Below, one piece after another: positions 31,103 through 40,120 of a stretch of 64,000 bases of DNA; the stretch's first letter is position 1; every line of letters starts with the position of its first letter. The stretch is taken from positions 186,001-250,000 of the forward strand of contig CANSWY010000001.1 in NCBI GenBank assembly GCA_947650915.1. Direction: 5' to 3'. Position numbers and translations under genes: made by a program. The notes under the pieces were generated by a model that did not search any database, was not told where the DNA came from, and was given only the letters and a program-made list of their open reading frames with translations. The stretch is from an uncultured Eggerthellaceae bacterium (lineage in GTDB: Bacteria > Actinomycetota > Coriobacteriia > Coriobacteriales > Eggerthellaceae).

Positions 31103-32982
31103 CCATGGGACGGCGCGGCGCTCGCATACTGGATTGCATCTCATCCCCACGTGACCTGCACCTGCTGAGCGCGCAGGAGCTTGAGATCCTGGCCGATGAG
31201 ATCCGCCAGCAGATCGTGGACACCACCTCCAAGAACGGCGGCCACGTGGCATCTTCTTTGGGCGCCGTTGAGATCATCTTGGCATGCCATAGCGTTCTGG
31301 ACGCTCCCAAGGACAAGCTCATCTTCGACGTGGGGCATCAATCCTATGCGCATAAGCTGGTGACGGGGCGTTTGGATGCGTTCGGCACCCTGCGCAAGCA
31401 TGGCGGCCTCTCCGGCTTCCCCAAGCCCAGCGAAAGCCCGTACGACACCCATCCTTCCGGGCATGCTTCTGATTCTCTTTCGGTGGCATCCGGCTTTGCG
31501 AAGGCGAAGCTTCTCCAGGGAGGGGACGAGCGCATCGTGGCCATCATCGGGGATGCGGCTCTTGCCGGCGGCATGGCGTTCGAGGCGCTGAACTACATCG
31601 GCAGCCAGCAGCTGCCCATGGTCATCATCCTGAACGACAACGAGATGTCCATCTCGCGCAATGTGGGCGCGCTCATGCGCCATCTGGGCAACATCCGCTC
31701 CACGGCGGGCTACCGCACTGCGCGCGATCTGATCCAGGAGCGCATGGAGAGCGGCGGGCGCATGAGCAATGCGTTCGTGGAATTCGGGCGGCGCGTGAAG
31801 GAATCCACGAAGCACATGTTCATCCCGGAATCCATGATCTACGAGCAGCTGGGCATCGTCTGCACGCCGCCCATCAACGGCAATGACATCAGCGAAGTGC
31901 GCGAGATGCTGGAGCTTTTGCTTCCTATGGAATGCCCGGTGCTCATGCACGTGGTGACGAAGAAGGGGGCCGGGTTCAAGCCGGCCGAGGATGATCCGGT
32001 GCGCTTCCACGGCACCGGTCCTTACAATCCGCTCACCGGAGAAGCGTACCCGAAGCCGGCGTCGGGGCCGAAGTACACCTCCGTGTTCGGCGATGCATTG
32101 GCGAAGGAAGCGGAAGCGGATGAGCGCATCGTCGCCATCACCGCTGCCATGGAGGACGGCACTGGTCTCAAGGCCTTTCACGACGCCTTCCCTGATCGTT
32201 TCATAGACGTGGGCATCGCTGAGGAACAGGCAGTGGGCATGGCTTCAGGGCTTGCGGCCGCGGGCATGAAGCCTGTGGTGGCGCTCTATTCCACGTTCAT
32301 GCAGCGGGCGTTCGACCAGACAATCGCGGATGTGGCTCTGCCTGACCGCAATGTCGTGTTCGCGCTGGACCGTGCGGGGCTGGTGGGGGATGACGGACCC
32401 ACCCATCACGGTGCGTTCGATATCTCCTATCTGCGCTTGATCCCCCATATGCGCATCCTCTGCCCGTCGGATGCGGATGAGCTTGCCAGTGCGCTGCACA
32501 CGGCTCTGTCCTTGGGCGGTCCGGTGGCCCTGCGCTATCCGCGCGGATGCGCTCCCGCGCCGGTGCAAGGGGAGGCGCAGATGCTGGACGTGGGCCGGGC
32601 ACGCCAAGTGCGCGAAGGAGCCGATGCCGCCATCCTCGCCTGGGGGCGCGCCGTGGGCGCTGCCGTTGCGGCGGCCGATGCTCTTGCTTCAGAGGGCATC
32701 CAGGCATCGGTCTTCGACATGCGCTGGGCGAAGCCGCTGGATGAGGCGGCCGTGCGCGCAGCAGCCGCCACAGGGGCGGTGGTCACCGTGGAAGAGGGTT
32801 CGGTCATCGGGGGCGCGGGCAGCGGCGTGTTGGAGCTCTTGGCGGATGCGGACCTCACGCCGCGCGTGCGCACCATGGGCCTGCCGGATGAGTTCGCCAT
32901 GCAAGGTGACACGGATCTCCTTCTGGAAGACGCCCATCTTGATGCCGCTTCCATTGTCCTGTCCGTGAAGGACATCCTGTAA
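31099..32982 (+). CDS. dxs: 1-deoxy-D-xylulose-5-phosphate synthase
   Basis: First step of the MEP isoprenoid pathway: pyruvate plus glyceraldehyde 3-phosphate to DXP, thiamine-diphosphate dependent. The 627-residue length is normal. DVGHQSYAHKLVTGR, SGHASDSLSVASGFA, the cofactor motif GDAALAGGMAFEA to ILNDNEMS, and DVGIAEEQAVGMASG are all present. ATG 31105 is an alternative start. ispH of the same pathway is at 44,860. Confidence 0.95.
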   Translation: MTMGRRGARILDCISSPRDLHLLSAQELEILADEIRQQIVDTTSKNGGHVASSLGAVEIILACHSVLDAPKDKLIFDVGHQSYAHKLVTGRLDAFGTLRKHGGLSGFPKPSESPYDTHPSGHASDSLSVASGFAKAKLLQGGDERIVAIIGDAALAGGMAFEALNYIGSQQLPMVIILNDNEMSISRNVGALMRHLGNIRSTAGYRTARDLIQERMESGGRMSNAFVEFGRRVKESTKHMFIPESMIYEQLGIVCTPPINGNDISEVREMLELLLPMECPVLMHVVTKKGAGFKPAEDDPVRFHGTGPYNPLTGEAYPKPASGPKYTSVFGDALAKEAEADERIVAITAAMEDGTGLKAFHDAFPDRFIDVGIAEEQAVGMASGLAAAGMKPVVALYSTFMQRAFDQTIADVALPDRNVVFALDRAGLVGDDGPTHHGAFDISYLRLIPHMRILCPSDADELASALHTALSLGGPVALRYPRGCAPAPVQGEAQMLDVGRARQVREGADAAILAWGRAVGAAVAAADALASEGIQASVFDMRWAKPLDEAAVRAAAATGAVVTVEEGSVIGGAGSGVLELLADADLTPRVRTMGLPDEFAMQGDTDLLLEDAHLDAASIVLSVKDIL

Positions 32983-33060
32983 CGCTCTCCCTTCGCGCGC
33001 GTGATCCCCTCATTCCATCCGATGGCGCTGGCACCATCCTGACCGCGGGCTCTGCGTAGC

Positions 33061-33086
33061 GGACGTGGGAAGCCCTGTCCCTACGG
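33061..33086 (-). repeat. degenerate REP palindrome upstream of RAYT1
   Basis: An imperfect hairpin of GGACGTGGG and CCCTGTCC arms followed by CTACGG. It matches the REP copies below in the orientation opposite to the copy at 33,108. Confidence 0.5.
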
Positions 33087-33107
33087 CCTCGCTGATGCAG
33101 CCCTCGT

Positions 33108-33134
33108 CGTAGGGCAGGGGCTTGCCCCTGCCGC
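33108..33134 (+). repeat. REP palindrome 1 upstream of RAYT1
   Basis: CGTAG, then GGCAGGGGC (33113-33121) paired perfectly with GCCCCTGCC (33124-33132) around TT. With the degenerate copy at 33,061 it forms an inverted pair, as in a BIME. Confidence 0.75.
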
Positions 33135-33243
33135 TTGTTTTCCTCCACGCTCCGCTGTCCCGCGCCCAACGGTGCGTCGTCGCAGGGCGCATGCCGTCCA
33201 ACAAGGTGCGGCCGTGATAAGATGCGCGGAATCTTTTTCGCAG

Positions 33244-33762
33244 ATGGAGGTTCATTTGGGATTGCCGGCTCGCAAGCGGATGCGTTTGAAGGGATACGAT
33301 TATCGGATGGCAGGATCGTATTTCATCACGATATGCACGGCAGGAAAGCGGTGCGTTTTGGGTGAGGTGGTTGCTCCTGACCATGCGGGGGCGGCGGGGG
33401 CGAGCCCCTGCCCTACGGAACCGAAGTGCCTTTTGTCTCCTATGGGGCGGATCGTCCGTGATGAGGCGCTGCGCATTCCTCTGCATTTTTCCTCAGTGAA
33501 CATCGATTCATTCATCGTCATGCCGAACCATGTGCATCTGCTGCTTTCGATCATGGTTGATGGTGATTCCAGTTTGAGCGAGATCATCGGGCGATTCAAA
33601 TCTGTTTCAACGCGTCGCGTCAATGAGGCCTGCGGGACTTCGGGGCGGAAGCTTTGGCAAACCGGGTTCTATGACCATGTCATTCGTGACCGCTCTGATT
33701 TCGAAGGCAGATGTTCGTATATCGAGAGGAATCCGTTTCGCTGGATCGGTCATCCGGGCTGA
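33244..33762 (+). CDS. REP-associated tyrosine transposase (Y1_Tnp, IS200-like), RAYT1
   Basis: A single-strand HUH-type transposase that recognises REP hairpins, 172 residues. The HUH motif is HVH at 96-98 in VMPNHVHLLL and the catalytic Tyr is probably Y143 in GFYDHVIRD; RKRMRLKGYDYRMAGSYFITI is the typical N-terminus. REP palindromes lie before, inside (residues about 50-58) and just after the gene. ATG 33244 lacks a clear binding site; TTG 33256 with GGAGG at 33246-33250 is the main alternative. No flanking direct repeat or partner gene is seen, so it is a domesticated-type RAYT, not an insertion sequence. Confidence 0.82.
   Translation: MEVHLGLPARKRMRLKGYDYRMAGSYFITICTAGKRCVLGEVVAPDHAGAAGASPCPTEPKCLLSPMGRIVRDEALRIPLHFSSVNIDSFIVMPNHVHLLLSIMVDGDSSLSEIIGRFKSVSTRRVNEACGTSGRKLWQTGFYDHVIRDRSDFEGRCSYIERNPFRWIGHPG
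33393..33418 (+). repeat. REP palindrome 2, inside the RAYT1 coding sequence
   Basis: GGCGGGGGC (33393-33401), GA loop, GCCCCTGCC (33404-33412), then CTACGG. It is in the opposite orientation to copy 1, and it is read through in frame as part of RAYT1. Confidence 0.75.
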
Positions 33763-33770
33763 TGCGGGGC

Positions 33771-33797
33771 GGCAAGGGCAAGCCCTTGCCCTACGGG
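33771..33797 (+). repeat. REP palindrome 3, just after RAYT1
   Basis: GGCAAGGGC (33771-33779), AA loop, GCCCTTGCC (33782-33790), then CTACGGG; a perfect nine-base-pair stem nine bases after the transposase stop. It may also terminate the gene. Confidence 0.8.
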
Positions 33798-33910
33798 TTG
33801 CTCATGGTTGCATTTGACGCATGAGAGCACTGATTCGAATCACTTGACGGGCAGATCTCAGGGATGGGGCTTGTCCCATCCGTTGCGGCTGGGGCCATCT
33901 GGAGCGCATT

Positions 33911-33950
33911 GAAACGATGGTCTGTTTCCAGCGTGTGAACAGGGGGGTTC
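33911..33950 (+). promoter_or_regulatory. inverted repeats upstream of amtB, possible operators
   Basis: Two small palindromes lie in the 283-base region before amtB: GAAAC-N8-GTTTC (33911-33928) and GAAC-N6-GTTC (33937-33950). Regulator sites before nitrogen genes often contain GAAAC half-sites in actinobacteria (GlnR), which makes the first a candidate. No clear -35/-10 pair was recognised. Nothing else is seen in this gap beyond REP copy 3. Confidence 0.3.
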
Positions 33951-34045
33951 GCGCTCGTTAACTCTCTCTTGTCCTGCATGTTCAGCCAGCGGCATCTGGA
34001 ATCATCGGATGCGTGCAAGGCGGCTGAAGACGGAAGGAGAAGGAA

Positions 34046-35314
34046 ATGGACGGAGGAACCTCTGCGTTCATGATGGTGGCAGCCATGCTGGTGCTCCTCA
34101 TGACGCCCGGGCTCGCGTTCTTCTATGGAGGGCTTTCCCGGAGGAAGAACGTGGGGAACACCATGTGCATGGTGATGGTGGTGATAGGCATCGTGGCCGT
34201 CACTTGGACGGCCGTGGGCTGGTCGCTGGCCTATGGCGGCGATGGTGACAACCCTGTATTCGGCGGCTTCGATCAGCTGATGCTCTTCGGCAACGTGGAA
34301 GCTCTGCTGATCGAAGCGGAAGCGCCCGGGGAGGCGCTCTATCCCTCTTTGGTGGACGTGGCCTTCCAGATGGCGTTCTGCATGATCACCTGCGCCATCA
34401 TCACCGGCGGCGTGGCGGGCCGCATGAAGTTCGGCGCGGTCTGCGCGTTCCTCACCGTGTGGGCCGTGGTGGTGTATCCGCCGCTCGCGCACATGGTGTG
34501 GGGCGGTGAAGGCTCTCTCATCGGTGATCAGATCGGTGCGCTGGATTTCGCAGGCGGGGACGTGGTGCACATCTCCAGCGGCCTCACGGCGCTCGTCCTG
34601 TGCATCCTCTGCGGGCGCCGCAAGGGTTTCGGCATCATGGGATACCGGCCCCATAACGTGCCGTTCGTGGCTTTGGGCGCGGCGCTCCTCTGGTTCGGCT
34701 GGTTCGGATTCAATGCGGGCAGCGCCTTCGCGCCTGACGGGGTGGCGGCCCTCGCGCTGGTGAACACCGTTTGTGCATCAGGGGCTGCCGTGATCTCCTG
34801 GATGGCGGTGGAGCGCATCTTGGTGAAGAAGCCCACGCTGGTGGGCGGATGCACGGGCCTGGTGGCAGGGCTCGTGGTCATCACGCCGGCTGCGGGCTTC
34901 GTGGAGCCTTGGGCGGCGGTGGTGATGGGCCTTGCGGTGTCCCCGGTCTGCTATGCGGCCATATCCCATGCGAAGCGCGCATTCGGCTATGACGACGCGC
35001 TGGATGCTTTCGGGTGCCATTGCGTGGGCGGCGTCCTGGGCGGCGTCCTCACGGGCATCTTCTGTGTGCCGGAGCTGTCTTGGACGGAGGCGGGCGGCCT
35101 CATCTACACCGGTGACTTCTCCCTTTTGGGTTCGCAGATCCTGGGGATCGTGGTCACCATCGTGTTCGTGGGCGTCTTGGATCTGGTGTTGGGGCTCATC
35201 TTGAAGGCGTGCTTCAAAGGGAGCCTGCGGGTGAGCGATGAAGCGGAGGCGCTCGGCTTGGACGTGTCTGAGCATGGTGAATCGGCATATCCGGCCTACG
35301 TGGGCCTTGACTAG
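34046..35314 (+). CDS. amtB: ammonium transporter AmtB
   Basis: Membrane channel for ammonium, 422 residues with about 11 helices. The two pore histidines are visible in GGDVVHISSG and in DAFGCHCVGGVLGG. The N-terminus (AAMLVLLMTPGLAFFYGGL) is typical and there is no extra signal peptide. AAGGAGAAGG precedes ATG 34046. glnK follows after 15 bases, the classical pair. Confidence 0.95.
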   Translation: MDGGTSAFMMVAAMLVLLMTPGLAFFYGGLSRRKNVGNTMCMVMVVIGIVAVTWTAVGWSLAYGGDGDNPVFGGFDQLMLFGNVEALLIEAEAPGEALYPSLVDVAFQMAFCMITCAIITGGVAGRMKFGAVCAFLTVWAVVVYPPLAHMVWGGEGSLIGDQIGALDFAGGDVVHISSGLTALVLCILCGRRKGFGIMGYRPHNVPFVALGAALLWFGWFGFNAGSAFAPDGVAALALVNTVCASGAAVISWMAVERILVKKPTLVGGCTGLVAGLVVITPAAGFVEPWAAVVMGLAVSPVCYAAISHAKRAFGYDDALDAFGCHCVGGVLGGVLTGIFCVPELSWTEAGGLIYTGDFSLLGSQILGIVVTIVFVGVLDLVLGLILKACFKGSLRVSDEAEALGLDVSEHGESAYPAYVGLD

Positions 35315-35329
35315 GAAAGGAGGTCTGGC

Positions 35330-35668
35330 ATGAAGCGGGTCACTGCCATCATCCGGCCAGAGCGCATGGAAGCCGTGAAGGATGCCTTGTTCAACAACGG
35401 CGTGCACGGCATGACCGTGAGCCAAGTGAATGGCTGCGGCAACCAGCATGGCTGGAAGGAATACTATCGCGGCACGGAAGTGCTGCTCAACATGGTCCCG
35501 AAGGTGAAGATCGAAGTGGTGGTCCATGAAGAGCAAGCGGACGCCGTGGTGGATGTGATGATCGCCTCTGCCCGCACCGGAGAGGTGGGGGACGGCAAGA
35601 TCTTCGTGAGCCCGGTGGATGAGGTCATCCGCATCCGCACCGGAGAGCGGGGAGACGGCGCCATCTGA
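35330..35668 (+). CDS. glnK: PII nitrogen regulatory protein, no Tyr51
   Basis: A 112-residue PII trimer subunit that senses ATP/ADP and 2-oxoglutarate and plugs AmtB. The T-loop reads [18 protein letters not shown]: position 51, Tyr in proteins that are uridylylated or adenylylated, is Val. The nucleotide-binding signature [14 protein letters not shown] is intact. Signalling is therefore likely by ligand binding only. GAAAGGAGG precedes ATG 35330. Confidence 0.94.
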   Translation: MKRVTAIIRPERMEAVKDALFNNGVHGMTVSQVNGCGNQHGWKEYYRGTEVLLNMVPKVKIEVVVHEEQADAVVDVMIASARTGEVGDGKIFVSPVDEVIRIRTGERGDGAI

Positions 35669-35689
35669 GGGTGCCATCCGGTGGGTCGC

Positions 35690-35716
35690 GCCGGGAGGTC
35701 CTCCGGGCCTCCCGGC
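35690..35716 (+). terminator. terminator after amtB-glnK
   Basis: A perfect nine-base-pair stem, GCCGGGAGG (35690-35698) with CCTCCCGGC (35708-35716). The downstream bases are only moderately T-rich. Confidence 0.6.
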
Positions 35717-35730
35717 TCCGTTGCGTCATT

Positions 35731-35739
35731 TGCTAGAAT
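35731..35739 (+). promoter_or_regulatory. extended -10 promoter for the ABC-F gene
   Basis: TGCTAGAAT matches TGn plus a -10 hexamer. Transcription would start near 35,746. Confidence 0.5.
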
Positions 35740-35763
35740 ATCCAGTTCGAACCGGACCAGATC

Positions 35764-35787
35764 ATGAGAGCGGGCGCACAGCGTTGA
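35764..35787 (+). CDS. possible 7-codon leader peptide upstream of ABC-F gene
   Basis: ATG at 35764 opens a short frame, MRAGAQR, whose TGA (35785-35787) overlaps the TTG start of the ABC-F gene. Leader peptides before ABC-F genes are known to sense ribosome stalling in some antibiotic-resistance members. The binding site for this ATG is poor, so it could be chance. Confidence 0.3.
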   Translation: MRAGAQR

Positions 35788-37826
35788 TCCTCCAACTGGA
35801 GCGCATATCCAAATCTTTCGGCAGCCGAGAGCTCTTCTCGGATGTCTCCATGCGTCTGGAGGCGGGCGATCGCTTCGCGCTGGTGGGGCCGAACGGCGCG
35901 GGCAAGACCACGCTGTTGAACATCATAGCTGGCGCAGAGGACGCGGATGAGGGCACCATCACGCTGGCCAAGGGCGCGCGGGTGGGCTACCTCAAACAGG
36001 AGGCCATAGAGATGGGGGAACGCCCCGTCTTCGAGGAGGTCATCTCCTCCCAGGCGGAGGTCCTGGAGATGGAGCAGCGTCTTGCGCGCCTGGAAGCTGA
36101 GCTGGGAGCCGAACCGTCCCCTGAGGCCTTGGTGGAGCTGGGGCGCGTGCGGGACGCCTATGAGATGATGGGCGGCTACAGCCTTGAGGCGAAGGTGCGC
36201 GCGGTGCTGTTCGGCATCGGGTTCACTGAAGAGGACCTCTCCCGTCTCACCACGGAATTCTCCGGCGGCTGGCAGATGCGCATCGCGCTGGCGAAGCTGC
36301 TCGTGCGCAACCCGGAAGTGCTGCTGTTGGACGAACCTACGAACCACCTTGACCTTGAGTCCGTCAAATGGCTGGAAGGATTCTTGCGCACCTATGAAGG
36401 CACTGTCATGGTGGTGAGCCATGACCGGGCTTTCATGGACAACATGGTGGACCATGTGGCAGAGATCGATAACGGCGCGCTCACCCTGTACAAGGGCAAC
36501 TATTCCGCGCATCTGAAGGCGCGCGCTGAGCGGATAGAGCGTCTGCGGGAGGAACGCCGCAGCCAGCTTGAGGAGATGGCCAAGCTGGAGGCGTTCGTCG
36601 AACGGTTCCGCTACAAGGCCACCAAGGCGAAGCAGGCTCAGGACCGCTTGAAGAAGCTGGAGCGCCTGAAGGCAGAACTGGTGGAGATCCCCGAAGAGAA
36701 GCACGCCATCCGCTTCGATTTCGTGCAACCGCCGCGCACGGGGGATGAAGTGGTGCGTGCGCGGGGCCTTTCGAAGCGCTTCGATGACAAGCAGGTCTAT
36801 GAGGGGCTCGACTTCTCCCTCTACCGGGGCGAAAAGGTGGCCTTGGTGGGGCCGAACGGCGCAGGCAAATCCACGTTGCTCAAGATGGTCGCGGGCGTGC
36901 TCGTGCCGGATGAGGGCAGCGTCACGTTGGGAGAGCATGTGAGCCGCACCTACTATGCGCAGCATCAGCTGGAAGAGCTCACCAGCACGAACACCGTGTT
37001 CGAAGAGCTGGATCGCGCGGCTCCGGGATGGTCCATCTCGCAGGTGCGCAGCCTCTTGGGCGCGTTTTTGTTCAAAGGGGATGACGTGGACAAGCGCGTA
37101 TCCGTCCTGTCCGGTGGCGAGAAGAGCCGCTTGGCACTGGCGAAGATGCTGGTAGCGCCCACGCCGCTGCTCTGTTTGGACGAGCCCACGAACCATCTGG
37201 ACATCTCCAGCGCGGACGTGCTGGAGCAAGCCCTCCGGCAGTTCGAGGGCACGATCCTTCTGATCACCCACGACCGCCATCTCATCGAGGGCGTGGCGAA
37301 CCGCATCGTGGAGGTGAAGGATGGCACGGTGACGGATTATCCGGGCGGCTGGGATTACTATCTGTTCAAATCCGGCCAAGCGGAAGAGCGGGCTTCTTCC
37401 GGCCCGTCGGTGGTGGATGAGATCGTGGGCGCCTCACCTGGCGGAAGCGCTGCGGCCACCACGGGAAGCGGCGCGCCCATCACGGTGAATCGCACCCGCC
37501 ATGGGGCGGCTTCCAGCGCCCCTTCTGCGCGCAAGACCAAAGAACAGAAGCGGGCTGAAGCGGAGGCGCGCCAGAAGAAGAGTCAAGCCACGAAGGATGT
37601 GAAACGCAAGCTGGAAACGCTGGAAAAGCGCATGGAGCGCGACGGTGCGCGCATGGAGGAGATCTTGGGGCTCATGGCGGACCCTGATTTCTATATCAAG
37701 GAGGATGCAGCGACGGATCTCATCAAAGAGCATGGCGAGCTCAAGGCGCGCATGGAAGCGGATGAGGCTGCGTGGCTGGATCTTTCAGAGGAGATGGAGC
37801 GCATCCTTTCAGAGGTGGGAGCATGA
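35784..37826 (+). CDS. ABC-F family ATPase (translation factor type)
   Basis: A cytoplasmic protein with two ABC domains and no membrane part, 680 residues. Walker A sites [11 protein letters not shown] and [11 protein letters not shown], signatures FSGGWQMR and LSGGEKSR, and Walker [13 protein letters not shown] and [12 protein letters not shown] are present, with the ABC-F linker ([17 protein letters not shown]) between. A C-terminal coiled coil of about 90 residues follows a Ser/Ala-rich linker, as in Uup/YdiF-like members. ABC-F proteins act at the ribosomal E site. No other start lies nearby in frame, so TTG 35784 ([13 protein letters not shown]) is used. It overlaps the next gene by four bases. 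Confidence 0.9.
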   Translation: MILQLERISKSFGSRELFSDVSMRLEAGDRFALVGPNGAGKTTLLNIIAGAEDADEGTITLAKGARVGYLKQEAIEMGERPVFEEVISSQAEVLEMEQRLARLEAELGAEPSPEALVELGRVRDAYEMMGGYSLEAKVRAVLFGIGFTEEDLSRLTTEFSGGWQMRIALAKLLVRNPEVLLLDEPTNHLDLESVKWLEGFLRTYEGTVMVVSHDRAFMDNMVDHVAEIDNGALTLYKGNYSAHLKARAERIERLREERRSQLEEMAKLEAFVERFRYKATKAKQAQDRLKKLERLKAELVEIPEEKHAIRFDFVQPPRTGDEVVRARGLSKRFDDKQVYEGLDFSLYRGEKVALVGPNGAGKSTLLKMVAGVLVPDEGSVTLGEHVSRTYYAQHQLEELTSTNTVFEELDRAAPGWSISQVRSLLGAFLFKGDDVDKRVSVLSGGEKSRLALAKMLVAPTPLLCLDEPTNHLDISSADVLEQALRQFEGTILLITHDRHLIEGVANRIVEVKDGTVTDYPGGWDYYLFKSGQAEERASSGPSVVDEIVGASPGGSAAATTGSGAPITVNRTRHGAASSAPSARKTKEQKRAEAEARQKKSQATKDVKRKLETLEKRMERDGARMEEILGLMADPDFYIKEDAATDLIKEHGELKARMEADEAAWLDLSEEMERILSEVGA

Positions 37827-38500
37827 GCGTGGATGATCTGGCTTATTACGCCTGCGCCATCGTGAGCTTCGCGGTGGCGCTCACCGGCCATGAGGTGGCG
37901 CACGGGTTCGCTGCCTACAAGCTGGGCGATCCTACAGCCAAGCGCGCAGGGCGGCTGTCCTTGAATCCGCTCAAGCACATCGACCCGTTCGGCACGGTCA
38001 TCCTGCCGCTTCTGCTGATGGTGCTGCACATGCCCATCTTCGGCTACGCCAAGCCGGTTCCCTATGACCCGCGCTACTTCAAGGATCCGCGCAAGGGGGA
38101 CGCCATCACGGGCTTTGCGGGCCCTGTGGCCAATCTGGTGATGGCCGTGGCGGCCTCCATCGTGGCGTATCTGGTGTTCGCGGCGGCGCCCCATCTCATG
38201 CAGTCAGATGCGGGGTATTTCCTCATGCTCCTTCTGGCCACGTTCACGTTGGTGAACCTCTACCTGATGTTCTTCAACCTCATCCCCATCCCGCCTTTGG
38301 ACGGCTCATCCATCATCGCGGTATTCATCCCGCCCCGGCTGCTGCCGAAGTGGTATTCCATCCAGCACTACGCGTTCCCGGTGTTCATGATCGCCATCAT
38401 CGCTCTCCCGTATCTGGTGGGCTTCAACCCGTTCTCGTGGTATCTGGACGTGACGGCGGGCAATGTGGCGAACCTCCTGTTCCCCATCAGGATATCGTGA
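37823..38500 (+). CDS. site-2 protease family (M50) membrane metallopeptidase
   Basis: A 225-residue polytopic membrane protein. The zinc site is HEVAH in [18 protein letters not shown], and the second motif is [12 protein letters not shown] with the metal-binding Asp. It belongs to the short, PDZ-less M50 group often placed next to scpAB. The substrate is unknown. It starts within the ABC-F stop codon (ATGA). Confidence 0.88.
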   Translation: MSVDDLAYYACAIVSFAVALTGHEVAHGFAAYKLGDPTAKRAGRLSLNPLKHIDPFGTVILPLLLMVLHMPIFGYAKPVPYDPRYFKDPRKGDAITGFAGPVANLVMAVAASIVAYLVFAAAPHLMQSDAGYFLMLLLATFTLVNLYLMFFNLIPIPPLDGSSIIAVFIPPRLLPKWYSIQHYAFPVFMIAIIALPYLVGFNPFSWYLDVTAGNVANLLFPIRIS

Positions 38501-38510
38501 GGGAGGGCAT

Positions 38511-39284
38511 GTGGCGTACAAAGTGAAGACCGAGGCCTTCGAAGGCCCGTTCGATCTCTTGCTGTATTTGGTCAGCAAGAAGCGCGTGGACATCGGCGCC
38601 ATCTCCATCGCGGAGATTGCGGACCAGTATCTGGCTGAAGTGGCGCGCATGAAGAGCCTGGACTTGGATGTGGCATCTGACTTCCTTTTGGTGGCCTCCA
38701 CGCTCCTTGAGATGAAAGCCCGCGCTCTGGTGCCGAAGCCGCCGGTGGAGATCGATGAGGAAGTGGAAGGCTTGGCACCTGATGAGGCGCGCGAGGTGTT
38801 GGCGCAGAAGCTCATCGCCTACAAGCAGTTCAAGAACGCCTCAGAAGAGCTGTACGGGCGCTATCTGTCCGAAGGGCGCATGCATGCGCGCCCGTTCGGG
38901 CCGGGGCCGGAGTTCGGGGATCTGACCCCTGATTTCTTGCGGGGGGCCAGCCTGGATGACCTGGGGCGCGTGGCTGCGGCGGCGCTCGCGCGGCGCGAGG
39001 TGTTCCTTCTGGAGAGCGAGCACATCGCTAGCAAGCCCATTCCTGTGGAAACGTTCGTGCGCAGCATCCATGAGCGCATCGTCTCTGAGAAGCGGCTCTC
39101 CTTCCATCAACTGGTGCGCGCATCTCGCACTCCTCAGATCGTGGTGGTCACGTTCTTGGCAGTGCTGGAGCTGTACAAGCGCCAGATGGTGCGCGTGGAT
39201 CAGCCGGACGCGTTCGGCGACATCCATATCGAATACATCGAGGGCTCGGGCGCCCTCTTTCTGGAGGAAGGGGAGGACGCATGA
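38511..39284 (+). CDS. scpA: segregation and condensation protein A
   Basis: Kleisin subunit of the SMC-ScpAB condensin, 257 residues. The N-terminus EAFEGPFDLLLYLVSKKRVDI and the C-terminal winged helix (VVVTFLAVLELYKRQMVRVDQ) are typical. GTG 38511 follows GAGGGAGGG. It overlaps scpB by four bases. Confidence 0.93.
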   Translation: MAYKVKTEAFEGPFDLLLYLVSKKRVDIGAISIAEIADQYLAEVARMKSLDLDVASDFLLVASTLLEMKARALVPKPPVEIDEEVEGLAPDEAREVLAQKLIAYKQFKNASEELYGRYLSEGRMHARPFGPGPEFGDLTPDFLRGASLDDLGRVAAAALARREVFLLESEHIASKPIPVETFVRSIHERIVSEKRLSFHQLVRASRTPQIVVVTFLAVLELYKRQMVRVDQPDAFGDIHIEYIEGSGALFLEEGEDA

Positions 39285-40120
39285 CGTTCGCAGATGAGGC
39301 CTATCTGGAAAGCGCCTTGGAATCTCTTCTGTTCGTGAGCGATGAGCCGGTGGCTGCTGCGCGCTTCGCGGAGGTGCTGGAGGCGGATGCGGCTTCCATT
39401 GAGGCGGCGCTCTCCCGCATCCGGGAGGCGCGGCAGCAGACGAACGCGGGCATCCAGCTTCGGGAAGCGGCGGGCGGCTGGCAGCTGGTCACCCATGCAG
39501 AGCACCATGAACTGGTGGAGCGCTATGTGCGCTCCTGGGACGTGCGGAAGCTCTCTGCCGCCGCCATGGAGACGTTGGCGGTCATCGCCTACATGCAGCC
39601 GGTCACGCGATCGCAGGTCTCATCGGTGCGTGGCGTGACCTCTGATTCATCGGTCAGTTCGTTGGTGGAGAAGGGCCTGGTGCGGGAGATGGGCACGGCC
39701 GATGCGCCCGGCAATCCCACCCTCTATGGCACCACGCGCACGTTTTTGGACAAGTTCGGGCTGAGGGGTCTGGATGACATGACCGATCTGGCCGAGTTCG
39801 CGCCGGATGAGGAGACGGAGCGCTTGATCCGCCAGCGCCTGTCGGCTACGCGTGAAGAGACGGCGCTCACAGATGAAGAGGCGGCCCGCCTGGCTGAGCA
39901 GATGCTCTATGACGATGATGCGGACGAAGCCGTGGCGGGCATGGTGGCGGCGGAAGCGGCCGTGCAGCTGGAGCGTGCGGCCGATGAGCTGACGGAAGCG
40001 GATGGCCCGGAAAGTGCGGATCCGGTGCGCCAGATGATGCGCGAGGCGCTGGCTTCCACTGCGGGCGTGGTGGAGAAAGTGGATTTCGACGCGCTCACCT
40101 TCGATACCGACGATGAGTGA
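39281..40120 (+). CDS. scpB: segregation and condensation protein B
   Basis: Partner of ScpA with two winged-helix domains in residues 1-175 (LESALESLLFVSDEPV, AAMETLAVIAYMQPVTRSQV, YGTTRTFLDKFGL). The last 100 residues are an acidic tail, making 279 residues against about 190-200 in Bacillus. It overlaps the pseudouridine synthase gene by eight bases. Confidence 0.92.
   Translation: MTFADEAYLESALESLLFVSDEPVAAARFAEVLEADAASIEAALSRIREARQQTNAGIQLREAAGGWQLVTHAEHHELVERYVRSWDVRKLSAAAMETLAVIAYMQPVTRSQVSSVRGVTSDSSVSSLVEKGLVREMGTADAPGNPTLYGTTRTFLDKFGLRGLDDMTDLAEFAPDEETERLIRQRLSATREETALTDEEAARLAEQMLYDDDADEAVAGMVAAEAAVQLERAADELTEADGPESADPVRQMMREALASTAGVVEKVDFDALTFDTDDE

Noticed and set aside
33061-33797. 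CRISPR-like array of similar repeats
   Set aside because: The repeats are palindromes in both orientations with irregular spacing and a transposase inside; there are no regular spacers and no cas genes. They are REP elements.
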